From positions 66,230-130,229 of the forward strand of contig DBXM01000019.1 of assembly GCA_002309655.1 (NCBI GenBank): 64,000 bases of DNA, in the 5' to 3' direction. The notes under the pieces were generated by a model. That model saw only the letters and a list, made by a program, of their open reading frames with translations, made no database searches and was not told where the DNA came from. Shown here one piece after another: positions 32,604 through 41,004 of the stretch; positions within the stretch are counted from its first letter, which is position 1, and each line of letters starts with the position of its first letter. A program made the translations under genes and the position numbers. The stretch comes from Mageeibacillus sp. UBA1212. Its GTDB lineage: Bacteria; Bacillota; Clostridia; UBA1212.

Positions 32604-33287
32604 GTGTACAGAATTGAAATTGAAGGCGAAGAGATGGTTTTCGAGACGGAAGACAGCCTGTTCTCGCCCGCGCACGCGGACAAAGGAACACTCGCCATGC
32701 TCTCCGCGGCTCTTCCCGGAATCGAATCATACGTGAGCGCGCAGGAGCCCGATGACACGCTTAAAATCCTCGACCTCGGCTGCGGCTGCGGCATCGCCGG
32801 CATTTTCCTGGCGAGGAAGTTCCCGCGCGCTGAAGTGGTTTTCACCGACGTCGACCCGAAAGCCGTCGCAATAACCGGGACCAACGCCGCGCAGAATCTC
32901 GGCGGCCCTGCCAACGTCACGTTTTTTACAGGCGACGCCTACTCCGCCGTTCCGTGCCGCGATTTCGACTTTATCCTGTCCAACCCGCCCTACCACACCG
33001 ACTTCTCTGTCGCGAAAAGGTTCATTGAGGGCGCGTTCACGCACCTCAAGACCGGCGGCGCGCTGTTCATGGTCACAAAGCGCAAAGACTGGTACTTGAA
33101 CAAGTTGAAAGCGGTTTTCGGCGGGTGCAGGGTCACCGAAGCAGACGGCTATTTCGTCTTTGAAGCCGTCAAGAAGTCGCCCGAAAGGCCGAAAAAGAAG
33201 ACCGCCGCCGAAAAGAATCCGTCGGGAATGTCGCAAAAGCTGCTCCGCAAGTCGCAAAAACTTCAAAATCAAAAAAAGCGGGCGTGA
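32604..33287 (+). CDS. Class I methyltransferase, RsmC/RlmG-like N2-guanine type
   Basis: 227 residues starting with GTG after AAAGGAGG. SAM motif I is LDLGCGCGIAGIFLA (about 56-70), motif II acidic VFTDVDPKAV, and the catalytic motif NPPYH (about 132-136), the signature of N-methyltransferases acting on exocyclic or ring amines. The arrangement matches the catalytic half of 16S rRNA m2G1207 methyltransferases. The last 50 residues are very Lys-rich, suiting RNA contact. The exact target base is an inference from the family. Confidence 0.82.
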   Translation: MYRIEIEGEEMVFETEDSLFSPAHADKGTLAMLSAALPGIESYVSAQEPDDTLKILDLGCGCGIAGIFLARKFPRAEVVFTDVDPKAVAITGTNAAQNLGGPANVTFFTGDAYSAVPCRDFDFILSNPPYHTDFSVAKRFIEGAFTHLKTGGALFMVTKRKDWYLNKLKAVFGGCRVTEADGYFVFEAVKKSPERPKKKTAAEKNPSGMSQKLLRKSQKLQNQKKRA

Positions 33288-33308
33288 ACCCCAAAAACAA
33301 AGAAAAAT

Positions 33309-33340
33309 AAAAGCGGGAACAAACCGTTTTCCCGCTTTTA
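33309..33340 (+). terminator. Bidirectional terminator between methyltransferase and channel genes
   Basis: AAAAGCGGGAA pairs with TTCCCGCTTTT; A and T tracts on both sides allow use in both directions. Confidence 0.75.
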
Positions 33341-33360
33341 ATAATTATTCCTGCAGTTGC

Positions 33361-33394
33361 CCGCGCCGCGACCCACGCGGCGCGGCCTTTTTTT
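33361..33394 (+). terminator. Second hairpin with T-run, plus strand
   Basis: CCGCGCCGC pairs with GCGGCGCGG and is followed by CCTTTTTTTT; it overlaps the end of the channel gene on the other strand. Confidence 0.5.
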
Positions 33395-35267
33395 ATTCGT
33401 TCCCGATGACAATAAGTCTGTCCGCGTCGTCCAGTTTCAGCACTCTGTCGACTGGCGGGTTGAAAACGGGCGTCATCACACCGTTCTCCTCGTCCATGAC
33501 TCCGATCAGAACGTACCCCTGTTCGAGCGCCGCGATTCTCGCCTCCCGCACCGTCAGCTCGTTCACGAGACGCAGCTCCCGGGCCTTCTTCAGATAAATC
33601 TCGTTGCCCTCGTCGGAAATGAGCTCGCGGAAGACCGACTCGAGGTTGGGTCTGTCGGCCAGCTGTGAGAGGAAGAGCGAGACCATGTTCGACGCGACAA
33701 CGAAGTCCGTCAGGTCGCCCGAATCCACAAGGCGCTGGCTGAGCTCGCGCCTGAGTTCCGCGGTGATGCTGAAATCGAGCCCGTTCTCTTCACGGATCGT
33801 TCTGAGGTTCAGAATGCGCAGGATGTTCTCGGTGTCAGCCTCGTCCTCGTCCTTTTCGTGGTCGTTGAGAAGCACGACGTGCGCGGAGTCACCGATTATA
33901 GCGGCCATTGACTCGAGGTGGCGCGGAACCGTCTCCCGCACGAACTCTAAGGTATAGTCTCTCCACCCCTCTTCGCGAAGCCTGTCACAGGTCTCCGTAA
34001 TCTCTTCACGCGCTTCAGCGTCCGCGCCGGCAATGCGGATTTTTCCCGTATTATAGGGCAATTCTTCAAGAACCGTCTTTATCTCCTCGTTGACGCCCAA
34101 AATCAGAACGGACCCCGCTCCCAAACCGCCGCGGAATGCCTCCGCAGTCACCTTCAGCGGAACGTCAACCGGCGCGCCAAGCGACACCTCATCCGGGAAC
34201 TCGGTAAACACAAGCAACCTGTCCCCCGCTTCGACCGTGAGATTGCGGTCCGGGTTGATCACGCAGCGCCCGCCTTCCTTCTCTTTGAAGATACCCATCG
34301 GCACGCCGCCCGAGAGCCTTCCCGTGAGCTCTTTAAAAGTAAGTCCCGCCGCGTCCGCGAGTCCGATCTCGCACAGGTTGCAGCCGTCGTAGTCCAGGAA
34401 TTCCATCAGCGTCTGCGAGAGACCGGGCTGAGTGCAGGAATGAGCAATAACCTTCGACAGAATGCGGTTCGCCAGCAGCTGCGTAATTCCGCGCCTTTTC
34501 TTGAAACCGTCGGGAAGCAGGAAGCTCGCCCTCGACACCACCGCGCACACGTACACGCCGCCGTCGTTCTCGCCGAGAACCGAAGAGACCGCCAGAAGCG
34601 CCTTCACCGTGTCGATGTCGTTCCTCGGGTTGATGATCACCGCCTGCGCGTGTTCGACGCAGCACTTCTTAACCGAAGCCGGGTCGTAAATGTCTATGTT
34701 CCTGCAGACCAGCCTGACGTTCTTCGGAATTTCGACGTTGTCCCGGATCGCCTCCTCCATCTCGGACCTCTCGGCGTCGCCCGCGATCACAATGCAGCGC
34801 CTGTCGTCCGCGGATGCGTCAACCAGCTGCCTGATCAGCGTGAATTCCCCCTCGGAATAGCCCAGAACCACGATGTGATTCTCTTCGATGATTGCGGAGT
34901 TCCCGTTCTTCAGCCCGGTGATTTTCTCCTCGATCGCCGTCGAAAAGATACCTATCAGCACGCTCGTCACGAGCAGTCCCGCAATCGCCGCCACCGCCAT
35001 CAGAATAATGTACCCGATGCTGCCGTCCTCATAAGAGGGCATCCAGGCGTTTATGACCGTGGACATGGTCTCCCAGAACACCCCGCCGGCGTCGCCGTCC
35101 TCGCTGAACCCGCACACAAGAATCAGTACCGCGATCACTACAATCACAAGAATCGTGGCAATGACGAGAATGCGTATCAGCCCCATGCTTCCGTTCGCCA
35201 TCCGGTTGTCGAACCAGTAGCGGAACCTGTCCCTGAAGCGCGGCCTGTTTTCTTTCTTTTTGCTCAT
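33393..35267 (-). CDS. CASTOR/POLLUX-type ion channel with TrkA-N/RCK domains
   Basis: 624 residues. The start at 35267 follows GGAGGTCAGGTG. Two membrane segments (about 34-58 and 93-117) flank a pore-like stretch WETMSTVINAWMP (about 70-82), which lacks the TVGYG filter of potassium channels and matches the CASTOR/POLLUX group. The rest is two RCK-type Rossmann domains, the first opening with IVVLGYSEGEFTLI (about 133) and the second with SVLILGVNEEI (about 385). Plant members gate calcium or potassium; bacterial ones are poorly studied. It is a single gene between two terminators. Confidence 0.85.
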   Translation of the reverse strand: MSKKKENRPRFRDRFRYWFDNRMANGSMGLIRILVIATILVIVVIAVLILVCGFSEDGDAGGVFWETMSTVINAWMPSYEDGSIGYIILMAVAAIAGLLVTSVLIGIFSTAIEEKITGLKNGNSAIIEENHIVVLGYSEGEFTLIRQLVDASADDRRCIVIAGDAERSEMEEAIRDNVEIPKNVRLVCRNIDIYDPASVKKCCVEHAQAVIINPRNDIDTVKALLAVSSVLGENDGGVYVCAVVSRASFLLPDGFKKRRGITQLLANRILSKVIAHSCTQPGLSQTLMEFLDYDGCNLCEIGLADAAGLTFKELTGRLSGGVPMGIFKEKEGGRCVINPDRNLTVEAGDRLLVFTEFPDEVSLGAPVDVPLKVTAEAFRGGLGAGSVLILGVNEEIKTVLEELPYNTGKIRIAGADAEAREEITETCDRLREEGWRDYTLEFVRETVPRHLESMAAIIGDSAHVVLLNDHEKDEDEADTENILRILNLRTIREENGLDFSITAELRRELSQRLVDSGDLTDFVVASNMVSLFLSQLADRPNLESVFRELISDEGNEIYLKKARELRLVNELTVREARIAALEQGYVLIGVMDEENGVMTPVFNPPVDRVLKLDDADRLIVIGNE

Positions 35268-35387
35268 TTTCACCTGACCTCCATTTTCCGGAAACGTGAA
35301 TCTCATTCTGTAAGGGTATTTTACCCGTTCCCGCGAATATTATCAACAGGAAACCGCAGCAGTAACGGGTCGCGGCCGAGATTTTTG

Positions 35388-35416
35388 TTTACTTTTCCGC
35401 GCGCGGGTTGTATAAT
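35388..35416 (+). promoter_or_regulatory. Promoter of the aquaporin gene
   Basis: TTTACT, 17 bp, TATAAT, the same -35 variant as at the transglutaminase gene. Confidence 0.6.
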
Positions 35417-35452
35417 CAAAGTACAATAACGAAAAACTTCAAGGAGGTTTTT

Positions 35453-36151
35453 ATGAAGAAGTTTATTGCTGAATTCATTGGCACATGCGTTCTCGTGACA
35501 TTCGGCTGCGGAACCGCCATGCTCGTCGGATGCGACGCATCCTTCGGCGGCGGATACATTCTCACCGCGCTCGCCTTCGGTCTCGTGATCGTTGCCATGG
35601 CCTACTCGATAGGCAACATCTCCGGATGCCACATCAACCCCGCGGTATCGCTCGCGGTACTCATCAGCGGCGGTATGACGTTCAAGGATTTCATTTTCTA
35701 CGTGATTGCCCAGATCCTCGGCGCTTTCGCGGGCGGCGGGATCCTCCTGGGAATATTCAAGCTCGGAGGAATTGAGGACAAGACAGGCGGCTTCGGCTCC
35801 AACGGCCTCGGCGGCGTGAACGGCAGCATCGTCGCGGGACTCATCGTCGAATGCGTCCTGACCTTCGTCTTCGTTCTCGCGATTCTCGGCGTCACCTCGA
35901 AAAAAGCCGGACACGGCTCCTTCGGCGGCCTCGTAATCGGCCTCACGCTCGTGCTTGTCCACATTCTCGGCATCGGCCTCACCGGAACGTCGGTCAACCC
36001 GGCCAGAAGCATCGGTCCCGCCCTCATCGCCCTGATCAGCGGCAACACCGCCCCCATCGCGGACGTCTGGGTATTTGTCGTCGGCCCGTTTGTCGGCGCG
36101 GCCCTTGCGGCGCTTGTTTACAAAGCACTCGAAAAAGAGAAGAAAGCCTGA
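35453..36151 (+). CDS. Aquaporin (MIP family, AqpZ-like)
   Basis: 232 residues, six membrane segments and both half-helix motifs: CHINPAVSLAV (about 62-72) and SVNPARS (about 183-189). The conserved His in LVHILGIGLTGTSVNPARS and the Arg after NPA agree with the narrow water filter of AqpZ rather than the wider glycerol channel. The start at 35453 follows AAGGAGG; an in-frame upstream TTG (35408) is unlikely. It moves water across the cytoplasmic membrane. Monocistronic, with its own promoter and terminator. Confidence 0.93.
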   Translation: MKKFIAEFIGTCVLVTFGCGTAMLVGCDASFGGGYILTALAFGLVIVAMAYSIGNISGCHINPAVSLAVLISGGMTFKDFIFYVIAQILGAFAGGGILLGIFKLGGIEDKTGGFGSNGLGGVNGSIVAGLIVECVLTFVFVLAILGVTSKKAGHGSFGGLVIGLTLVLVHILGIGLTGTSVNPARSIGPALIALISGNTAPIADVWVFVVGPFVGAALAALVYKALEKEKKA

Positions 36152-36188
36152 CGGCAAAAACGCCGCCTGACGCGGCGGAAGCAAAAAA

Positions 36189-36230
36189 GACGCCGGCCCC
36201 GGAAAACACCCGCGGGCCGGCGTCTTTTTA
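36189..36230 (+). terminator. Bidirectional terminator after aquaporin gene
   Basis: GACGCCGGCCC pairs with GGGCCGGCGTC; TTTTTATTT on the plus side and TTTTTTGC on the minus side, so it also closes the ABC-2 operon. Confidence 0.85.
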
Positions 36231-36266
36231 TTTCCCGAATTTTCCGGAAATCAAATTCCGCCTTTT

Positions 36267-37217
36267 TTACAGGTCCTGCCTCTCAAACGCCGCCAACGCC
36301 AGCACGACCGCCAGCACAGGCAGCAGAATCCACAGAACGCTGATATTGTAGTACCATTTCGGCACGTACGTCATACCGTTGGAATCTCCGAGCCCTATAA
36401 AGTCCGGAACGCGCCGCAGAAATTCCGCGGCAGCGATGACCAGCCCGGTAAGAGCCGCGGATATCAAAAGGTGCGGAAGCGTTTTCTTCACTGTAATCGC
36501 GACAGCCACGTACGTAACCGCGCCGAAAAGCGTCATATACAAATACCTGATCAGACCGTAGACCGTCTTGTATTTGCCGATATCCATGAAATACGCCCTG
36601 TTCCTGTCCACCACGACCGCCTTCGTGAACACCTGCGGATACGTTCCGGACGCCAGGGACAGAAAAAGATACATTGCCAAAAAGAACACAACCGTGAAGA
36701 TCAGCACCACCGCGCCGCGGGCAAGAACGTTCCGGGTCCGTTTCTCGTAGTAGACGTGAATGTGCACCCCTTCGTCGAATTCACGCGTAATCACCACACA
36801 GCTTAAAATGAAAGCCGTCGCCAGCGACAGGAACAGCGCCACGTTTATCAGGTTGAACAGATACGCCGTGGAATCCTCCGCACCGGTCATCATCGGACCC
36901 TGGTACAATTCGTCCGCTTTGACCAAAGGAAAGTTCCGCTTCAGTTCCTCAAGCACAAGAATTTTTTCGCGATAATAGGGGGCAAGGCTCTTGTCGTATC
37001 CGGGCGTACTCTCGAGTTCGGCAAGTTCATTCTCGGTGTCGTCAATTTCCCTGTCGATGTCTTCAACCGTGTCGGTGTCTCCGAGAGAATACCTGAAAGT
37101 TCTGACCGACGTATTGACTTTAAAAGTGACTACGACCGCAGCCATCACCATGAAAGCCAGCACGACCCACACGGCAAAAGCCTTACTCTTCAACACTTCT
37201 CCAAACTGTTTCTTCAT
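36267..37217 (-). CDS. ABC-2-type transporter permease
   Basis: 316 residues. First membrane segment at about 13-33, then an extracytoplasmic loop of about 100 residues with a coiled-coil-like stretch (EDIDREIDDTENELAELE), then five segments between about 125 and 310. The layout is that of ABC-2 permeases which move lipids, peptides or polymers, or act in peptide resistance. Its start overlaps the ATPase gene by four bases (ATGA). Confidence 0.82.
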   Translation of the reverse strand: MKKQFGEVLKSKAFAVWVVLAFMVMAAVVVTFKVNTSVRTFRYSLGDTDTVEDIDREIDDTENELAELESTPGYDKSLAPYYREKILVLEELKRNFPLVKADELYQGPMMTGAEDSTAYLFNLINVALFLSLATAFILSCVVITREFDEGVHIHVYYEKRTRNVLARGAVVLIFTVVFFLAMYLFLSLASGTYPQVFTKAVVVDRNRAYFMDIGKYKTVYGLIRYLYMTLFGAVTYVAVAITVKKTLPHLLISAALTGLVIAAAEFLRRVPDFIGLGDSNGMTYVPKWYYNISVLWILLPVLAVVLALAAFERQDL

Positions 37218-38008
37218 AGCAGATTCTCCGAATAAAAGCTGTCGGCGTAGTCGAGTTTTCTGTACTCGAGCAGTCCGAACGGAATCAGTGACGCGGCGGC
37301 TTTGTCCTCCTCGCCCGGCATCACCTTCACGACGTACGAGTCGGGACCCGGTCTTCTCGCAATCATCGCCGCGTCCGCGGTCAGCTCGTTTTTCGTCCTG
37401 ACAAAATAGTAGGAGTAGTCAAAAAGGTCGTCCCTGTACTCGTCGATTTTCTTGTCTTTCAGCACCAGAATCCGGTCCACCAGCTCCGGGTCGAAAAATG
37501 ACGCGTCATGGCTCGCAACGATAACGGTTCTCTCTTTTTTGTACTCCCTCAGAACGTTGTGAAGCGTGACCACCGAGTTCCTGTCAAGTCCGTTCGAGGG
37601 CTCGTCGAGAAGGAGCACGTCCGCATTCTTCGACAGACCGAGGACCACCGCCAGTTTTTTACGCATTCCCTGGGAATACGTCTTGAACTTCGTGTCTATA
37701 TAGTCCTCCATGTGGAAGTCTTGAACGTATTTCCGCGACCTCAAGTACTCCTCTTTGTTCAGAAAATAGCGCAGGTTGTCGTCGCCCGATCTTGTTTTGA
37801 AAAAGGCCGGCGTGTCCTCGACGAGAATATACTTCTTCCCGCCGGTGGTTCCCTCGAAGCGTCTGATAAGGCCGTTGAGAGTCTTGAAAAGAGTGGTCTT
37901 GCCGGAGCCGTTTTCGCCTACAATCAGGTAAAATCTGCATGGCTCGATCTCCGCGCAGGCGCTGCTTAGCACTGTATGCTTCCCGAAGCTTTTTGTTATC
38001 TCAATCAT
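37214..38008 (-). CDS. ABC transporter ATP-binding protein
   Basis: 264 residues. Walker A GENGSGKTT (about 33-41), Q-loop region V-E-D-T-P-A-F, signature TYSQGMRKKL (about 113-121), Walker B VLLLDEPSNGLD (about 132-143) and switch His in VIVASHDASFF. The YSQGM form is usual for ATPases paired with ABC-2 permeases. The last 60 residues are a small C-terminal domain. It overlaps the upstream membrane-protein gene by eight bases and the permease gene by four, so the three are co-translated. Confidence 0.92.
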   Translation of the reverse strand: MIEITKSFGKHTVLSSACAEIEPCRFYLIVGENGSGKTTLFKTLNGLIRRFEGTTGGKKYILVEDTPAFFKTRSGDDNLRYFLNKEEYLRSRKYVQDFHMEDYIDTKFKTYSQGMRKKLAVVLGLSKNADVLLLDEPSNGLDRNSVVTLHNVLREYKKERTVIVASHDASFFDPELVDRILVLKDKKIDEYRDDLFDYSYYFVRTKNELTADAAMIARRPGPDSYVVKVMPGEEDKAAASLIPFGLLEYRKLDYADSFYSENLL

Positions 38009-38672
38009 TTTCGCTCACATAAACGGCCCGGATCCTGCCGTCGCCGTCCTCCCCGATCTTCACGAACGTTTCGTCAGACGCCGCATATCCGCCGCCGTCT
38101 GTCTTTTCGAATACCCTAAGGTAAAGCTCTTCCCCGCGGACTTCATATACTTCGTCCGGCAGCAAACTGTAGAGGAAGAGAATGTCCGCCATTTTTACCT
38201 TTCCCGACTGCCACTCGAACTCCGAGTACCATCCGGGCATTCTGGTCATCTCCGGAAAAACGTCGGCTACATAATACCCTCCGCCTGCGCGCTTATTGAT
38301 CGTCTCCATCGGCGCGAAGTAAATCTTCGTTCCTTTGATTCTCAGCAGAAAAGCGTGATTCCCGTAAACGGTATAGTATAGCCTCGTACCGTCGTCCTCC
38401 GTGAAGCTCAGCTTCTCAATGTACCTGTCGCTCTTTTTGAACGCATCCTCAAACTTGTCAATATCGTAAATAACCGCGGTATAAACAATTTCGGTCGTCA
38501 GGAATCTCCCGTGCCACTTTCCCAGATCCAGCACGGTTTTGTCGCGGGTTTCCGCGGTCACGGAAATCAGCATCTGTCTTTTTTGCAACGTCAGCGCGGC
38601 GATAACCGCAGCCGCAATCACGACCGCAACAACCGCAATCAGTAATACCGCGGTCAGCTTCTTTTTACTCAT
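38001..38672 (-). CDS. Membrane-anchored protein of unknown function, paralogue 2
   Basis: 223 residues with one N-terminal membrane segment (8-28) and an extracytoplasmic domain. It shares blocks with the next gene upstream: LDLGKWHG against LDFGTWKG, KLSFTEDDGTRLYYTV against KLHFTKTAPNG-WVQLFYIV, and YSLLPDEVYEVRGEELYLRVFE against YGKLDDSLYEIDGETIYVKCF (given in pieces). No known family. Its stop overlaps the ABC ATPase start, so it probably belongs to the transporter, as a substrate-binding or regulatory subunit. Confidence 0.75.
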   Translation of the reverse strand: MSKKKLTAVLLIAVVAVVIAAAVIAALTLQKRQMLISVTAETRDKTVLDLGKWHGRFLTTEIVYTAVIYDIDKFEDAFKKSDRYIEKLSFTEDDGTRLYYTVYGNHAFLLRIKGTKIYFAPMETINKRAGGGYYVADVFPEMTRMPGWYSEFEWQSGKVKMADILFLYSLLPDEVYEVRGEELYLRVFEKTDGGGYAASDETFVKIGEDGDGRIRAVYVSEND

Positions 38673-38791
38673 ATTCTTTTGTCTCCGCCGTCTTAATGAG
38701 TAGTACGTTTCTAATAAGTACCGTCTGTTTTGATGATCTCCGCCGCAATTCTGCCATCTTTAGCGGGACTGATGCTTAGGCCGCGCTCTTA

Positions 38792-39577
38792 TCATTTTTC
38801 AGGCTCAGCGTAAACCATTTTTTTATCCGCGTCAACAAGCCTTATCGAAATGCGGCCGGCACCGTTTTGAAAAATCGCAGCGTAATAATTGTCGTCCAAT
38901 GCATAGCTTCGCTCATACAATCCGGTATTTTTGTTTTCTGAAACTGTTTCCGCAAAACACTTGACATAAATCGTCTCGCCGTCAATTTCATAAAGAGAAT
39001 CGTCCAGTTTCCCGTACAGGTATTTCAAATCCTCTATCGTAATCGGAAAGAGTATCGTCTGCCACACATAACAATCCTCTCCTCCCGTATTGTGTCCGTT
39101 GACATCCGTCTCGCGAAGCCAGTGCGCCATCGCACACAGTTTATGGTTTGAACCGGAATAACAAAAATGCGTGTCTCTGCTTAGGAGCGAATCCATCCCG
39201 ATGTACCCTTCGTTATAGACCTGAATCCAAAATATGCGGTTCTCCTTAACTATGTAGAACAATTGAACCCAGTTCCCGTTCGGGGCCGTTTTTGTAAAAT
39301 GAAGTTTCTCGTCGTAAAGAGGGCTTCTGCAAATTTCGGCTATCAATTCCTCGGGTTCTTCTATTGTCGCCTCAAGAAACAGACTCAGCCCTTTTGATTC
39401 GGAGCCCTTCCACGTTCCAAAATCGAGTTCAACGCCGTCGGCAGATTGCCATTTTATGTCTACGTATTCTTCTTTTTTATCCTTTTTGTGAAGCAACAGG
39501 TACACAATAGCGGCTGTCGCAATCGCAAGAACAACAACGCATACGATGATAGCCGGTATATACTTTTTAATTTTCAC
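38792..39577 (-). CDS. Membrane-anchored protein of unknown function, paralogue 1
   Basis: 261 residues starting with GTG after AGGAGGG. One membrane segment (8-30), then a domain related to paralogue 2 but with an extra 40 residues holding HFCYSGSNHKLCAMAHW and four cysteines. It is the first gene of the four-gene unit and is separated from paralogue 2 by 119 bases. It is driven by a promoter with eight G in the spacer, so the whole transporter unit may be switched on and off. Confidence 0.75.
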   Translation of the reverse strand: MKIKKYIPAIIVCVVVLAIATAAIVYLLLHKKDKKEEYVDIKWQSADGVELDFGTWKGSESKGLSLFLEATIEEPEELIAEICRSPLYDEKLHFTKTAPNGNWVQLFYIVKENRIFWIQVYNEGYIGMDSLLSRDTHFCYSGSNHKLCAMAHWLRETDVNGHNTGGEDCYVWQTILFPITIEDLKYLYGKLDDSLYEIDGETIYVKCFAETVSENKNTGLYERSYALDDNYYAAIFQNGAGRISIRLVDADKKMVYAEPEK

Positions 39578-39656
39578 GGTGTTTCCCTCCTGTTCGTCTT
39601 CCTGTCATTTCTTAATTTCTGATTTATCATTTTCCGTTTCTCATTCCTCCTTCCTT

Positions 39657-39684
39657 ATTATACCCCCCCCAAGTTGTTTGTCAA
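39657..39684 (-). promoter_or_regulatory. Promoter with eight-G tract in spacer (ABC-2 operon)
   Basis: Minus strand TTGACA (39684-39679), 16-bp spacer ending in eight consecutive G (39670-39663), TATAAT (39662-39657). Both boxes are perfect consensus. One added G would give the optimal 17-bp spacing. Confidence 0.75.
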
Positions 39685-39746
39685 TATCCGAACGGTATGA
39701 AACAGTTTTTTATCATTTATCATTTCTCATTCCGCATTACTTGTTA

Positions 39747-40904
39747 CTAATTTCTCATTCCCGGTTCCGTTGCTTCCGCCGTTCCGTCCGCGTTCCATTT
39801 GAGTTCGAAAATCTCCAGGTACTGCTCGAACCGCGGCAGCCTTTCGCAGCAGGTGATGTACCACTTGCCCTTGAACTCGAACACCTCGGCACAGGAAGGC
39901 ACGTTGGCGCTCGACTCGTTCCCGTGCGTTCCCTCGATAATGGGGCCGAGGCTCTTCCAGCCGCTCACCGGGTCGTCCGAGACCGCGTAAGCCGTGCCGT
40001 GGCCGCAGTTTGTGTAGAACAGATAGTACTTCCCGTCCTTTTTGAGCAGGAACGGCGACTCCAGCGCAATGTCGCAGATGTCGAAGGTGTGCGCTCCGAG
40101 GTCCTTCCAGTGAACCATGTCTTTTGACGATGCGATGCCTACCGCCGGCACGTAGCGGTTCGTTATTTCATCTCTTTTGCACGTGCAGTAGTACATGTAA
40201 GCGGTGCCGTCCCCGTCGATGAACACCATCGAGTCGCGGCAGTCGGACCACCTTGAGGCGTCCCAGTTCCCCCACTCACCCGGCGTCAGCACCGGATTGT
40301 TTTCGTACTTTGTCCAGCTGTAAAGATCGTCTGATGTGGCGAGGCAGATCGCCTGGGCGGAGTTTATGTTGACGCCTGTGTAGTACATGAAGTATTTCCC
40401 GTCTTTTTCCGCGACTCCCGGCGACCAGACCTGGTAGTTCTCGAACATATTGACGTCCACGGAGATGACCGGCGGCTCGATCTTCCAGTTTACAAGGTCC
40501 TCCGTCACCGCGTGGCCCACCGTGTCCGTGGGCATTGTGTCCCATTCGTATCCCGGGTAGCTTCTGTTGTAAAAAAGGTGCACCTGCCCGTCCTTCACGA
40601 CAACGCTGTGGTCCACCAGCGCGATTCCCGGTTCCGTGAACTTACCCTTTAAAGGCTCTTTGCCGGCTTCGAGCGCTTCTATGTACCTCTCCGCCGCGTT
40701 CAGGCACTCCTCCGCGGTGTACCCCACGCCGAAGCCGTACCTCCCTCTCGCCGAAGCCCCCGCATCGAAGTTCTGCGCCCGCTCAAGAAGAATCCTCACG
40801 ATCGCCACGGTCTTCACGGTCTCGAAGTCCGTTTTCAGCTTAAACGGCGCCGTCCGCGCCTGCAGTTCGTAATATTTTGTCTGAAATCCGCTGAGCCGTT
40901 CCAT
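39747..40904 (-). CDS. Cytoplasmic GH43/GH32-like glycosidase
   Basis: 385 residues, no signal peptide. After about 80 helical residues comes a five-bladed propeller of the GH32/43/68/130 clan: VDHSVVVKDGQVHLFYN (about 113), YQVWSPGVAEKDGKYFMYYTG (shown in part, about 170), SDCRDSMVFIDGDGTAYMYY (about 230) and ESPFLLKKDGKYYLFYTN (about 290). The R-D-S-M-V-F block corresponds to the R-D-P motif of GH32. Substrate not assignable by eye; intracellular oligosaccharides from fructan or arabinan are likely. Ribosome site GGGAAAGGG. Single gene. Confidence 0.8.
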   Translation of the reverse strand: MERLSGFQTKYYELQARTAPFKLKTDFETVKTVAIVRILLERAQNFDAGASARGRYGFGVGYTAEECLNAAERYIEALEAGKEPLKGKFTEPGIALVDHSVVVKDGQVHLFYNRSYPGYEWDTMPTDTVGHAVTEDLVNWKIEPPVISVDVNMFENYQVWSPGVAEKDGKYFMYYTGVNINSAQAICLATSDDLYSWTKYENNPVLTPGEWGNWDASRWSDCRDSMVFIDGDGTAYMYYCTCKRDEITNRYVPAVGIASSKDMVHWKDLGAHTFDICDIALESPFLLKKDGKYYLFYTNCGHGTAYAVSDDPVSGWKSLGPIIEGTHGNESSANVPSCAEVFEFKGKWYITCCERLPRFEQYLEIFELKWNADGTAEATEPGMRN

Positions 40905-40943
40905 TTTTAACCCTTTCCCGCCTCTATAAACCCTGTTTTCGTC

Positions 40944-40979
40944 AAAAAAAGACCCGAAAGCGACTTAAAGACTTCCGGG
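40944..40979 (-). terminator. Terminator of the ftsZ operon
   Basis: Minus strand CCCGGAAG pairs with CTTTCGGG around the loop, then TCTTTTTTT. Confidence 0.7.
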
Positions 40980-41004
40980 CCTTTTGGAAATTCATTTCAG
41001 ATTA

